Assembly (NCBI GenBank): GCA_016271365.2
Contig: CM028130.1
Location: forward strand, 469,001,501-469,065,500
DNA: 64,000 bases
Source of the DNA: Neoceratodus forsteri
Taxonomy: Eukaryota > Chordata > Ceratodontiformes > Ceratodontidae
Reading direction: 5' to 3'
Shown here one piece after another: positions 34,203 through 45,126 of the stretch. Below the pieces are notes generated by a model. The model made no database searches and was not told where the DNA came from. It saw nothing but the letters and a program-made list of their open reading frames with translations. Each line of letters starts with the position of its first letter. The first letter of the stretch is position 1. The translations under genes were made by a program, and so were the position numbers.

Positions 34203-34230
34203 GTGTGTGTGTGTGTGCGTGTGTGTGTGG
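34203..34230 (+). repeat. (GT)n microsatellite
   Basis: TGTGTGTGTGTGTGCGTG run within the hAT intron. Confidence 0.9.
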
Positions 34231-34559
34231 CATTGCATATTTTGGGTTATTGTTACATGGGGGGGCAGAAGTACATCAGTCCTCCTCCTGGTATAGCCTC
34301 CCTGGTACTGGTAAAAGGCTAGGAGCCAGAGAACAGCATCTGCCCAGCCAGACCTGTATCTGGATCTGGATGCACTACTCATCTGCACTCTTACAATGTG
34401 CAGCACAGAGTCCCTGTCCAGCAATCAACAACGCAAGAAGCTGCCTGTCTGCAGAAGTTAAACCAGAAAAACTGAGTCAACTGAATCTACTAGCCTAGCT
34501 GCAGGGGTGGCCTGTGCGGGGGACCCTGCAGAATAGACCTTAAGTGACAGGAAATCATA

Positions 34560-34770
34560 TCTATTCTGGTATGGCAGTATAGCCTAGAGGTTAGAGGAAC
34601 TCTGTGTGAATGAGCTTGATGCATCTAGCAAACAAGACCTGAGTTTGATTCCCACAACCTCCACAGTGCGATCTGAGCAAGTCACTTAACTGCCTAGTGC
34701 TCACAGGTCACCCTGAAAACAGGCACTTGTGCCTAGTGGCCTTACCGTTACCAAAAAATAAAATAAATAC
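34560..34770 (+). mobile_element. tRNA-derived, MIR/CORE-like SINE
   Basis: The head TATAGCCTAGAGGTTAGAGG resembles a pol III A box, and GAGTTTGATTCCC about 60 bp on resembles a B box. A CORE-like piece follows (GAGCAAGTCACTTAACTGCC) and the end is AAAAAATAAAATAAATAC. This is the order seen in MIR-type SINEs. Confidence 0.7.
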
Positions 34771-34864
34771 ATTTTGTAAACTAGTTTTTATTGTATTTTT
34801 ATTCTTTGCTAATTACTGGTGAGGTTCATTAGGTATAAGGCCCATTTTAAGGGTGAGCTGGCAG

Positions 34865-34960
34865 AACAGTGAGGTTAAGTGATTTGCTAGGGTCACAGAG
34901 TGTGAGTGAAGGCTGCAGGAATAAAAACTGGGCCTGCAGAATGTTTAGCTCATTAATAGC
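34865..34960 (-). mobile_element. MIR-like SINE fragment, minus strand
   Basis: GAGGTTAAGTGATTTGCTAG, then GGTCACAGAGTG and AAAACTGGGCCTGCAG, is the complement-strand form of a MIR core (GxCAAGTCACTTAACCTC). No intact ends. Confidence 0.55.
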
Positions 34961-36990
34961 TCATGATTGTAACCCAGGGGTTTCACAAATGGTGAGGCCA
35001 GCCTTCTTGGGAGGCCCCAGCCAGTCCCATGGGAGATCCTGTCAATTCTAATATGTACTATAACAAAAGCATCAGTACAGGTTGTTGTGAATATTTTGAA
35101 CCTATACCTTTGTTTTGTTTTTTTTCCTATTTTAGATCACCCCTTTTCTCTTGTATTGTAAAAGGCTTTGCTCAACAGGTTGAGCCTATCTTACCAGCTT
35201 TGGTTTACAGTTTGAAGTAATTTAAAAGGAGGGTTTCATATGTGGCCCTCTGGTGCAGCAGTAGCGCAACAGCTTGTGAAGCTGGTGACCTGAGTTTGGT
35301 AGCGAGCTTGGCCACCAGAGGGCTAGCCGGGTGAAGAAAGAATTGGCATCTGGAGGACCACTCTCCTCTGGGGGAGGGGAATCACAGATCCTGGTGTACA
35401 CTTTCCCCTAGCAGTGGCAATGGGGAGAGCACCTCTGAGCTGCTGCAGAGTGAGTAGGGGAAGGGGCAGGCAGGCAGACACATGGCACACAGGTCGTGCA
35501 TCATGGTGCCATTGCACACTGCATCTCTGGGGAGAAAAAGGGGAAATGGGAATTGGGGAAACCTCAGTGGCAGGATGGTGTAAGACCCCTCACCTGAGTA
35601 GCTGGGTTTGTTGGTCCAGCTACTGGATCCCATCTATGGAAGCGGTTTGGGTGGCCCTGCTAACCCCGTGGTCTGGGGGGGCAAGCCATGAGGAATACCC
35701 TCCTGGTGGTAAACCCCAGTGGATGTAGGGGTCATGGGGCTGGCGGTCCTGTGGATTGAGGGAAAGGGAGAAATACATTTTTTGTTTGGGGGAAGGGGGG
35801 GTTCTTTCAATATGGCTAGCCCCAGGTTTGTAGCAGTATTCATAGCTAGCTATCTTTGAACACCCATTGTCCATTAAAGTCAGGGAGCAGAGTCTGTTGC
35901 ATACTAGTTTACCATAGTGCCAAAGTGCTTTTAAATGTGTAGTTAAAAAAAAACAACAACATTATTCGGAACAATCCAGAAAACCTGAGGCTAGCCAATT
36001 TAAAAACAGTTCTCATTTGGCTAGTTCTGCTCTCAGAAATTCTGAAGCTAAAAGATAGTGTTTCTTGCAACACTAGAGAAATGGGTGATCTAAAACAGAA
36101 TAAAAAGTAAATCAATATTTTATAGTAACCTGCACTGTTGTGTTTGTTTGGTATGAAAAGATGGGGGAAATTAAATGCAAACAGTCCGAGGTGAATAACT
36201 CTGTCATTTATTCAGTGTCATCTTAAGTTTTTTTCTGGTGTACAGGGCACAATATTGCAAGGTATTGTTTCTATGGGGAGGCCTGATTTTTTCCTTCCAT
36301 ATCTTGAGGGGAAGCTCATTAAGACTGTTTGAGAACCAAAAGCTGTAACCAATGCTAAACATCCTCATGTGTTTCTTTTTATGTGTTGGTCCTCTATATT
36401 TGTGTTACTGTCACCCTCAGTTTTGCATATTGTGTTCACTTTATCACAGTTACTGTTTCTTTTCATATTTCTTGGATATTCCACAAGGCTGACACACTAT
36501 TCTATGCTCGTACATCTGAACAGCCTGTGATGGTGTAACTAATACTATGGAATGTCCAGGTAGTATGAAAAATGAGAGCACTAGCTGCTGAGGACTCTGG
36601 TAGGGATCTTTAAAGTGACAAAGGCAATAAAATTAAAACGTCTGACACTGAAACCTAATAGAAAGATTATAGTACAAACAAAACAAAAGGGAATACAGAA
36701 GCGCATATAAAGGTATAAAAATATCACTGCAGTTAAAGGCCATAGTTAACATTCAGAATTCAAAATACTAGCTGATTTACTGCTAATGGTCTTAATGCAC
36801 TTAACACCTCCAAGAAAGAATGGTCTTACAAAATAAGGTCTGTGTGACATCACATCTTCTCTGTAACCTGGACATGCAGCCAAAACAGGATGGTTTGATA
36901 CTACCAGTTTTAAGAATATGTGAGGACTCAATGGCTCAAATCAGACTACACTTAAGCAAAACTGCACTACTGGATAAGGACCATGTATCG
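34961..36990. other. hAT intron-like region without genes
   Basis: About 2 kb with no coding signal. A short hairpin lies near 35245-35325 (GCCCTCTGGTG against CACCAGAGGGC). The rest shows nothing recognisable. Confidence 0.4.
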
Positions 36991-36994
36991 TGTT

Positions 36995-37395
36995 AGAGTG
37001 AGCACCCTCGAGTTGCTGGAGGTGTTGGTGTGTCTCGTGCCATCAATGGCTGGTATTCCTCTTGGCTGTGTAGTGTCAGAGTGAACGGTCTCAAGCTGCT
37101 GGTGGCGTTAGCATGTCTCATGCCATCAATGGCTGGTATTCCTCTTGGCTGTGTAGTGTCAGAGTGAGTGGCCTCAAGTTGCTGGAGGTGTTGGCGTGTC
37201 TCATGCCATCAACAGCTGGTATTCCTCTTGGCTGTGTAGTGTCAGAGTGAACAGCCTCAAGTTGCTGGAGGTGTTGGCCTGTCTCGTGCCATCAATGGCT
37301 GGTATTCCTCTTGGCTGTGTAGTGTCAGAGTGAACGGCCTCAAGTTGCTGGAGGTGTTGGCGTGTCTCGTGCCATCAACCACTGGTATTGTGCTG
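36995..37395 (+). repeat. 83-bp tandem repeat, about 5 copies
   Basis: TGGTATTCCTCTTGGCTGTG, then TAGTGTCAGAGTGA and TTGCTGGAGGTGTTGGCGTG, recurs with a period of exactly 83 bp (GCTGGTATTCC near 37049, 37132, 37215, 37298 and a last partial at 37381). Copies differ at few positions, so the array is young. It sits right before the transposase reading frame. Confidence 0.92.
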
Positions 37396-37402
37396 AGTAG
37401 TG

Positions 37403-37439
37403 CCAGTGACACCACTCCATTAAACAGTGGTGTCACTGG
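37403..37439. repeat. Perfect 14-bp hairpin
   Basis: CCAGTGACACCACT, loop CCATTAAAC, AGTGGTGTCACTGG. It directly follows the 83-bp tandem array and precedes the transposase start by about 90 bp. Confidence 0.92.
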
Positions 37440-37527
37440 TAGTAGTAGTTTTGCTTTTAATTTGTGGAAGTTCAAATTGAAAATATAAACATTTGACTGA
37501 AAGGAAACAATGCTGTCATTCTAGATT

Positions 37528-39920
37528 ATGGATATCCGGGGATTCCTCACCAGAAAACGAAAGGCTGATGAGTTGGAAGATGACTGTAGTAGTTCACAAC
37601 AGTCCGAAGCTCTGCCATGCTCAAACACCATGCCTCAATGGGAACATAGTGATGACAGTATGCAGTCCGATAGTGATACTTCAGCATCAGACTCCGAGGA
37701 TGGTGGAAGTTTCAGAATCACTGAGATCTGTACAGCACAACTGAAAAAACCTCCAGGCCCCTCTGATTTAAGCCAGAATAAAGACTGCATGCCTGTGCAA
37801 CCAAAGCTGAGTGCATTTCCACAAAAGAAGTTTGGCCAAAAGTGGAAGGTATTCAATCCCAACTGGTACAGCATTTTTCCCTGGATTGAATACTCAGTCT
37901 GAAGATGCTGTGATATTGCTTTGCATGTCGCCATTTTCCTCAAACCAGTAAAAATTTCACCGTGTTCCTTAAAATGGTTTCCAGAACTGGAAAAGATCGA
38001 CTGAAAGGATGGATCACTAACCCTGCACAACAACTCTGAGTCCCATAAAGCATCACATACAGCATGGTGTGACTTCAAGATGCATGCAAAGGAAGGAAGG
38101 ACCATACAGAATCTGATCAATGGGGATCACAGCAAACTTGTGAAAGAAAATCACCATTACATAAAAACAATAGCAGAGATATTGAGGCTGACTGCTACAC
38201 AGTGCATTGCACAGAGAGGACACAGAGAAAGTGAACAAAGTGTCAATCAGGGCAATTTTCTTGAAATTCTGAATCTGATTGCAATGCGTGATGGCTTAGT
38301 CAAAAAAAAATTGTCAGGTGCAAGAAATGCAAAATATACACATCACAGCATCCAAGACCAGCTCTTTAATATTATGGCATGGCTTGTGCGACAGCAAATT
38401 ACAGAAGAGGTGGCAGCTGCTGGGGCATTCTCAATACAAGTGGACAAGTCAAAGGACATTTCAAAGATTGAGCAACTTTTGTGGGTATAGGCGTATGGTG
38501 GCCAAATACCTGAAGAATTCCTTGACTTTCAACAAGCAAAAGGCCTGGATGCAACATCCCTGACCAGAATAATACTGCAGACACTTTCAGATAACAGCAT
38601 AGATATAAACGCATGCATAGCACAGTGCTATGATGGTGCCAGTGTTATGAGTGGGGAAGCAGCTGGAGTGCAGGCTAAATTTCGTGAAGAAGTTCCCAAG
38701 GCTATCTATATACACTGCTACAGCCACAGGCTGAACCTTGTAGTTGTGGATTGTGTCAAAAATATTCAGATGGCAGCTGAGTTTTTCTCATTGTTACAAA
38801 CCTTATACAATTTCATTAGTGGGTCAGCAGTTCATGCTTTATAGAAATGCAGAAAGAAATTATGCCTGAAAAGGTGCCAGTGGAACTCAAACATTTATCT
38901 GACACAAGGTGGACCTGCAATATGCTGCATGCAACAGTGTGCATAAGACTTTGCCAACCATCATGGAGACACTACATCACTATGTGGGGGAGAGAGCAAT
39001 GCTGAGCGATAATTCAGGCAAAGGCACTTGTACATATAATAACCAGCACATTTGCCATTAATCTTGTTATGTTTGAACTGATCCTCAAAACCAGCATTGT
39101 TCAAAGTTTTCAATCTTCTGATTTGCAACTATCCTGTGCCGTATAACTGGTAGCAAGCTTACAAGAAGAATTATCGGAAGCCAGACGTGATAGCTTAATC
39201 TGAATCTGGTTTATGGTCTACAGTTTGACAGAAGCACAAAAGCTAATCCAGGACAATGGTTTGCCTCAGGCTCAGCCAATTGAGAGGGCTCATATTCAGA
39301 GAAGACCAGTTTCACATCAGGATCATATCACAATGAGCACAACAGGGCAACATCATGTTCTGCAAAGCAAGGATGATTTTAGGAAACACCTCTTCTTGCC
39401 AGCTCTTGACAGGATCATTGGAGAGCTGGACAGATGTTTTGATGACAAGAACTGTGAAATTCTAAAAGCAGTTGCTGCATTAACTCCAGGGAGGAAGGAT
39501 TTTTTGCAGGAAGAGAATGTACTTCCCATGGCACACCACTATGGATTGAAAGTGCGAGATCTGTCAGCTGAGTTGTATGCAACAAAGAGGCTTCTTGAAA
39601 GGAACCCTGATGAGGACATAAATAGTATGCATGCTCTGAGTCATTATTTGATGCCATACAGAGATGCCTTTTTGAACTATATCGCTCAGCTTATCATTGC
39701 ACTTACTCTTCCAGTCACATCTGCCGGATGTGAACGTTCATTCAGTAAACTCATAATGATTAAAACATACCTTCGCATACAATGGCAAATGAGAGACTTA
39801 GCAAACTGGCAGTCCTTTCTATTAATGAAGGATGCACACAGGACTTGGACATGGACAGTGTGGTGGACATTTTTGACAAACTACATAGCAACAGAAGAAT
39901 TACTTTATTATGAAAAGTGA
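37528..39920 (+). pseudogene. hAT transposase (TTF-type zinc finger, DUF4371 and hAT dimerisation domains), broken
   Basis: The start ATG 37528 (MDIRGFLTRKRKADELEDD) follows TTCTAG, a possible splice acceptor. An acidic N-terminus leads to a TTF-type finger start (FGQKWKVFNPNWYSIFPWIE), where a stop at 37900 breaks the frame. The 38080-38490 frame holds the DUF4371-like part (KTIAEILRLTATQCIAQRGH, then AFSIQVDKSKDIS with a likely catalytic aspartate). 38500-38844 continues with CIAQCYDGASVMSGEAAGVQ and IHCYSHRLNLVVVD. The last frame, 39213-39920, has the C-terminal dimerisation motif TLPVTSAGCERSFSKL. At least four frameshifts or stops make it non-functional. Such proteins cut and paste hAT ends; close relatives were domesticated as ZMYM-type genes, but decay argues against that here. 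Confidence 0.93.
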
Positions 39921-40452
39921 CTATTTATAGAGTGGTATTGCATGCATGAAATAGTCAGACGCTTGTAGTTCAGTTTACTATTTAGTCTACCTTTTTTTTT
40001 TTGTTCTGTTCAAATGCTTTCAGGCACAAGAACTGGTGAGACTTTCAGGAGAACTTTAATTAATAAAATATTTTTAGGCACTATCCAACTTTCTGAAGGG
40101 AGCACCAGCATGCTGTTTGAAAAATACAATGCTCAAAACAAACCCATAAACCAGTTCAGCATGTGGGAAATGTGACGGGGGGGAGAGACAATGGAGCAGA
40201 CAAACTTCTCTACAAAGTTTGTATATGCATACTTAAATGTAAAATAAAAGCTCTAAAACATAAAATTGAAATGGCATTTTTTATTTCTGAAATATAGCAT
40301 TCATTTTTTTTTCAGACTGTAAAAAAAACAGAGATGGGCACGCAGGAATTTACACGTATGATTTTACATTCTGGTTTCTATGGGTGCCCTGGCTTCCAAC
40401 TGTGGTGCCCACCCAGTGCCCTGGTAACCAACAGAAGCTGGAGCCACCACTG
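39921..40452. other. hAT 3' non-coding end and right terminal inverted repeat
   Basis: AT-rich 3' region with AATAAAATATT and AAAATAAAAGC as possible polyadenylation signals. It ends GAGCCACCACTG at 40452, the complement of the left end. Confidence 0.75.
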
Positions 40453-40460
40453 ACTCTAAT
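40453..40460. repeat. hAT target site duplication, right copy
   Basis: ACTCTAAT, identical to 31642-31649. Confidence 0.97.
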
Positions 40461-40843
40461 GATATTTCATCAAGAGTCAAGGCTACATCTGTGGCTCTTC
40501 GGAGGATGGCTTGGCTCAGATGTACTAGTCTCTCGCAGGACACCCAGGCTAAGGCCATGGATTTTCTTGTAGCGAGTAATTCTCTGTTGGGAGCAGACAG
40601 AGAATTACATGAAGAAAAATGGATGAGCACAGGACCACTTACAGGAGTGCTCAGACCAAGAGAGGCAGGCAACTCCTCAAAAGCAGCAGTCTAGGGCAGG
40701 GGCAGACGTTTTCAAAGGCCTTTTACCAAGCACAGGCCTCTTCTTCTTTTCTCAGAGGGGGTTCTTTAGAGGAAGAGGCAGAAGGGGGATGAGCAGGGCT
40801 GCATCCACTCCTCAGCCTAAAGCCCCTGCCAAGCAGACACCCT
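40461..40843 (+). pseudogene. DIRS-3 gag, last part
   Basis: It continues the reading cut at 31649: FHQESRLHLWLFGGWLGSDV corresponds to DIRS-2 14825-14885, and it ends at AKQTP-stop near 40841. Small indels shift the frame twice. Confidence 0.8.
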
Positions 40844-40876
40844 GATGGGCCTGCCTGGGTTGACTGTACAATTCCA

Positions 40877-42600
40877 GTAGGGGGCAGGCTGGCTTACTTT
40901 GTCCAGGACTGGATGTCTATTACATCAGACAAGTGGGTCCTGGAAGTAATAAGCCAGGGACTGGTTCTCAGCTTCAGAAAATTTCCAAAGATGAGAGCCA
41001 GATCTTTTCCACCTGAAAATCTCTTGGAAACCCTTGCCCTAGAGGCAGAGGTTTCTACTCTTCTAGCCTTAAGAGCCATAGAGAGAGTACCTACCCTACA
41101 CTGGGGCAAAAGACTGTACTTCAGGTACTTCCTGACCCCAAAAAAGACAGGGGAGTGGTGACCCATCCTAGACCTAAGATATCTAAACAAACATCTTTTA
41201 AAACCAAAGTTCAAGATGGTAACTCTGGGAATAATCCTTCCCTGTCTAAGGCCAGGGGATGGCTAGCCTCCCTGGACCTCAAAGATGCCTACTTTCACAT
41301 TTCCATCAGGTGCTCCCACAGAAAGTACCTCAGGTTCGAGTTGCCCTCAGGCCATTATCAGCTCAGAGCAATGCCCTTTGGCCTTACCTCAGCCCCAAGG
41401 GTTTTCACAAAGTTCCTGGCAGTAGTAGTTGCCTTTCTAAGAAGGCAAAAGATTTCCATTTTTCTATATCTGGATGATTGACTAATAGTGGGTCAGTCTC
41501 CAGACCAAGTCAAGTCTCACCTGCAAGTGACCCAGCAAGTGCTCACTTCTCTAGGATTTCTTCTCAACCTTCGCAAGTCAGTTCTCAAACCAGCCCAGCT
41601 TCCTACCTTTATAGGGGCAGAACTGGACACACTCAAAGCAAGAGCCTTTCTTACTCTAGAAAGGGCAAGGGTTCTTATGGAACTAGCCTCTTCTTTAAGC
41701 CTTCGGGTATCTCGACCAGCAAGGCATTTCCTCCAGCTCTTGGACCGTATGGCAGCTTCAACAGCAGTGGTCTAAGGGGAAAGATTCCAGATGAGGGATA
41801 TTCAGTTCCACCTGAGAGCTTTTTGGTCTCAGAGGAAGGATTCCCTTACCAAACTGATCCCAGTGACTCTGACCTTGATCCAAGCCCTCCAATGATGGCA
41901 GGATCAAGACAATTTAAGACAAGGTGTTCCTTTTGTTACTCAGCCTTGTTCAGTGGTCCTTACCACAAATGCTTCTCTTCTGGGCTGGGGAGCCCATCTA
42001 GGGTCCCTCACTGCCCAGGAGCTGTGGTCCCCCCAAGAATCCCTTCTCCATATCAATCTCCTAGAGCTCAAGGTGTTTTCTGGGCCTAAAAAGCTCTCTC
42101 AGTCAGTACAGAACAAGGTGGTTCAGGTCAGAATGGACAACACCACCACCATGTGGTACATCAACAAGCAGGGAGGCACTCAGTCCATGGCATTGTGCAC
42201 AGAAGCCATGAAGTTGTGGTCCCTGGCGTATTCCCTGCAAACCTCTCTGGTGGCAGTTCACCTTCCAGGGAAGGACAATGTGCTAGCAGATGCACTGAGC
42301 AGGATCTCTCAGGGTCATCATGAATGGTCCCTGGACCCTCAGGTGTTGAAAGTGATTTTTTTCAAGGTGGGGCACTCCAGAGATAGATCTCTTTGCAGCC
42401 TCAGACAATCACCAACTCCATCTCTTTGTTGCAGACCTCCAGTCTTGGGCTCAGTCCTGGATGCCCTGATTCTGAATTGGGAAGGAAGTTTCTGCCTCCC
42501 CCTTCCCACTCCTGTTCAATGTTTTAGTCAAAATAAGGTCCCAAACTTGCAAAATGATTCTGATTGCTCCAGATGGACCAGACAGCCCTAGTGTCCCCTG
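40877..42600 (+). pseudogene. DIRS-3 RT/RNase H and methyltransferase-like region
   Basis: RT motif A is intact (WLASLDLKDAYFHISIRCSH, about 41260-41320), as is FGLTSAPRVFTKFLAVVVAF. Motif C reads FLYLDD near 41464-41478 but is followed at once by TGA where the other copies have tryptophan (YLDDW). RNase H motifs (LLHINLLELK, VRMDNTTTMWYINKQGGTQS, VHLPGKDNVLADALSR) lie at 42040-42300. Frame changes occur near 42070 and after 42350. Confidence 0.88.
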
Positions 42601-42717
42601 TTGCTGTCCCTAGCAGTCCATCTTCCCCTGTCTCTTCCCAGGAATTACAACCTGTTAACATCCTCTAAGGGGAGGAGTTGGTACCCCAGTCTTCAGTCTC
42701 TCAATCTCAAGGCATGG

Positions 42718-42741
42718 CTCTTGAAGAGTTAGAGTTTGCAG
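42718..42741 (+). pseudogene. DIRS-3 tyrosine recombinase, first codons
   Basis: MALEELEFAD then the break at GCAGAT. The rest resumes at 47094. Confidence 0.8.
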
Positions 42742-42950
42742 ATATGAAAATTACGTACCTACTGTAATTCTTGATCTTCTCTTGTATCTTCACCATTCAT
42801 TACTTCCTGGGTGTAAGCCGAGGGCGCGTACCTGTCATGGGAGCTTTTTTTTTTTAAAAAGCTTTTGGTTAACGGCCCCGCCTCGAGAGTGACGCCATGC
42901 GTAGGGGCTGCCATTAGTAACCGACTCCTCCTCCAACCAGTTCTGTGAGC
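42742..42950 (-). repeat. Right terminal inverted repeat of the minus-strand DIRS-like element
   Basis: Plus-strand sequence ATATGAAAATTACGTACCTA, then CTTCACCATTCATTAC, CTGGGTG, TTTTAAAAAGCTTTTGG, CGCCTCGAG and CCTCCTCCAACCAGTTCTG. The last blocks recur inverted at 46900-47093. Confidence 0.85.
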
Positions 42951-44204
42951 CGGAGAGGCAGCGGAAGCAGAGAAATAGAGATAGGAGGCAAGATAGCCAA
43001 GGATAGTAAAGTATGGAAGAATGAACTGAAAAAGGAATAAGCTGATGGAGGAAGGACAGAGGAGATAAGAGTATCCTAACCTAGGGACTGCAGGGCCTCC
43101 TTACCTGGGCGATACTAGGAGGAGAGAGAAGGAAGGTAATGAGAAAGAAGAAGAAGAAGAAGAGAGAGAGAGATGGGATGTTGAAGGGACCAGAATGCCC
43201 AATGAGCATAGTTAGCTTATAGCTCAAGGCTCCTAATCAGGGAAGCAAGAACTCGGAGATAGAGCTGAAGAGAAGGTTCACCGAACCCACTAAACAGACT
43301 CGGGAGGCATAGTCCTCATCTTCAACCATGCCATTGTCTTGATCCCCACTGGCTCCTGGCCGCTGAAGGCTTTTAACTGGAGTGACACCCGAAAGGAGGG
43401 AAGGATAAAACCCAGGGCAGCATGAGAGCGCTGCTCAGGGTTTAGAAATGGAAAATCTTAAGCCTTTAGGCATTTATAGGTATAGAAATGGGACTCAGTC
43501 GGACTCCGCCAAGGCAGGCCAGAGGCTTATGACTGGCAGATTGGTCATGGTCAGCACTGCTTGTCTCGTAAAACTGTCCAGGAGGACACTTGAAAGGAAA
43601 AACCAATGATCAAAATCTCACGAGAAGGGCTTTATCTGCCCTTTGCATCTTCCTTTTTTTTTTTTTTTTTTTTAGATAATCATTTGCAGGCTTAGGAGCA
43701 TGACCTCAAATGCAAAGAATGCCTATGGGAGTCGAAGAGAGTTTCCTCAGCTTTCCCCTTTTTTTTTTTTTTTTTTTTAGAAAAATAGTCGTGTCTGCCT
43801 CTGCTCTGCAAGGCAGAATTAGGGAGAGTAGGGGTTGCGACTTAGCGCTTAACGGCTGGAAGCACGGGATTGCAGGATCAAAACTGAATAGCCAGAGCCA
43901 AGGCTAAACCCCAGAAGTATCTCTCGCCCGAGGGATGGCAAGTGATAGTTGTGCAGTTTGATCGCCAATGCAATTCCACGAGATGGCCCAAGAATCTTAG
44001 AGTAAATAATTTTTCTGGAAGAAATAGGACCCCCCTAAAGATATAGACTTTTTTTTCTTTTTTTTTTTTGGAAAATTGGAGCAATTTTTCCTACTTTTAT
44101 TATTTATTTTTTTTTTTTTATTATTTTTTGCAGAGAGGAGGAGACGGAGGTGGAGAAGCCACAGGAAGAGGCCACTGAGGGGATGGTGGATGGTGTAAGT
44201 AATG
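42951..44204 (-). other. Non-coding part between ICR and right ITR
   Basis: Purine-rich plus strand with a GAAGAAGAAGAAGAAGAG run near 43148 and four long T runs (43654-43674, 43759-43780, 44049-44072, 44100-44128). No coding signal. Similar long non-coding tracts are not seen in the other DIRS copies, where the ICR and right end are about 250 bp apart. Confidence 0.5.
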
Positions 44205-44290
44205 AATGGTGAAGATACAAGAGAAGAGAAGAATACAGTAGGTACGTAATTTTCATATCTTCCCTTGTCAATCTTCAGCTATTCTGGCTC
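44205..44290 (-). repeat. ICR of the minus-strand DIRS-like element
   Basis: Plus-strand reading: GTAAGTAATGAATGGTGAAG, ATACAAGAGAAGAGAAG, AATACAGTAGGTACGTAATT and TTCATAT equal the complement of 42742-42805. They are joined directly to CTTCCCTTGTCAATCTTCAG, the complement of 47074-47093. Confidence 0.88.
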
Positions 44291-45126
44291 TCGGGTGGAG
44301 CACTAAGTTCTTTCCCCAGGGGAAGAGGCCATACCTGGGAGGGAACAAGACCCCAGCCTTCTGCTGGTGAGAAACAGAAGGAGAAGACCCTGGCTCAGGA
44401 AGCCTAAGTGTGGGGAGAAGAGCTAGGAGGTGCCTCCCGAGACAAGGAGACGGAGGGGAGCCCTGTAAAAGTCTCCTAGCTCTAGAGGAGAAAAGACGGG
44501 TCCCCTGGAGGTGGAGCAAATCACCCTACCGGCCAGGGTGACAACCTAGAGAGACTAAGCTTCGCTCAGTCCGCCTGATGCAGATCGCTGTCCCTAGAAG
44601 CTCAAGAAGCCACCCCGACATGCCGTGAAGATGCCCTTGCTTGGTGTCTTGCTGTACCCAGGCTCACCGCTGAGAGGCAACGGCTTGTCTGGTTTGCTCC
44701 ATGTCAGGCATTGATGCTAACAGTTGGATATCATCAATTACAAATGCCGGTTGTAGGCAGTGCAGGAGACGATGAGATGCACACAGGCACTCGGACGAGA
44801 AGAAGAGAACACTTCACCCCCAATGGTCGAACTGAGAGAGTCCGGATCCGTGGGCGGTCGATGCCAGGCAGCGCGCCTCAGAAGGAGTATCTAGGTAGAC
44901 CAAACCAGAGTGTGTGGGTTGGAAGGAACCTAGAGACTCTGAGGGGCACAATACCTATGCTGACAGTCAGTCGGGGCTGGAGAAGAAGGCTGGGGACTGC
45001 CAGGACCGATAGACGCCTCTGGAAGGGATAGGCCAGGAAGGTACCACCAAATGCTGGGCACTGAATTCTCCATGAATTCTATGCCTCGCTTCGTTGTGTT
45101 TCTCGCAACATAGGAAATCAAGTCCC

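Larger units (their letters stand above)
31650..40452 (+). mobile_element. hAT-superfamily DNA transposon, 8803 bp
   Basis: The ends are CAGTGGTGAGCTATAC and CAGTGGTGGCTCCAGC (the latter in reverse complement), sharing CAGTGGTG, flanked by an exact 8-bp duplication ACTCTAAT. It carries a broken transposase of the TTF-zinc-finger/DUF4371/dimerisation-domain type at 37528-39920. A TATA-led possible first exon lies at about 33400-33711. MIR-like SINEs, a GT run and an 83-bp tandem repeat also lie inside. At 8.8 kb it is long for a hAT element; the 31.7-37.5 kb part looks like a large intron that collected repeats. Confidence 0.95.

Noticed and set aside
36995..37395. CRISPR array
   Set aside because: The 83-bp units are head-to-tail with no unique spacers, inside a eukaryotic transposon.
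37528..39920. A domesticated ZMYM-like host gene
   Set aside because: Several stops and frameshifts, intact transposon ends and an exact target duplication mark it as a decayed transposon copy.
42742..44262. A separate foldback transposon with ~70-bp TIRs nested at the edge of a second TIR element
   Set aside because: The block at 44205-44290 joins complements of both outer ends, so a single DIRS-like element with an ICR explains everything with fewer events. Kept as the alternative.
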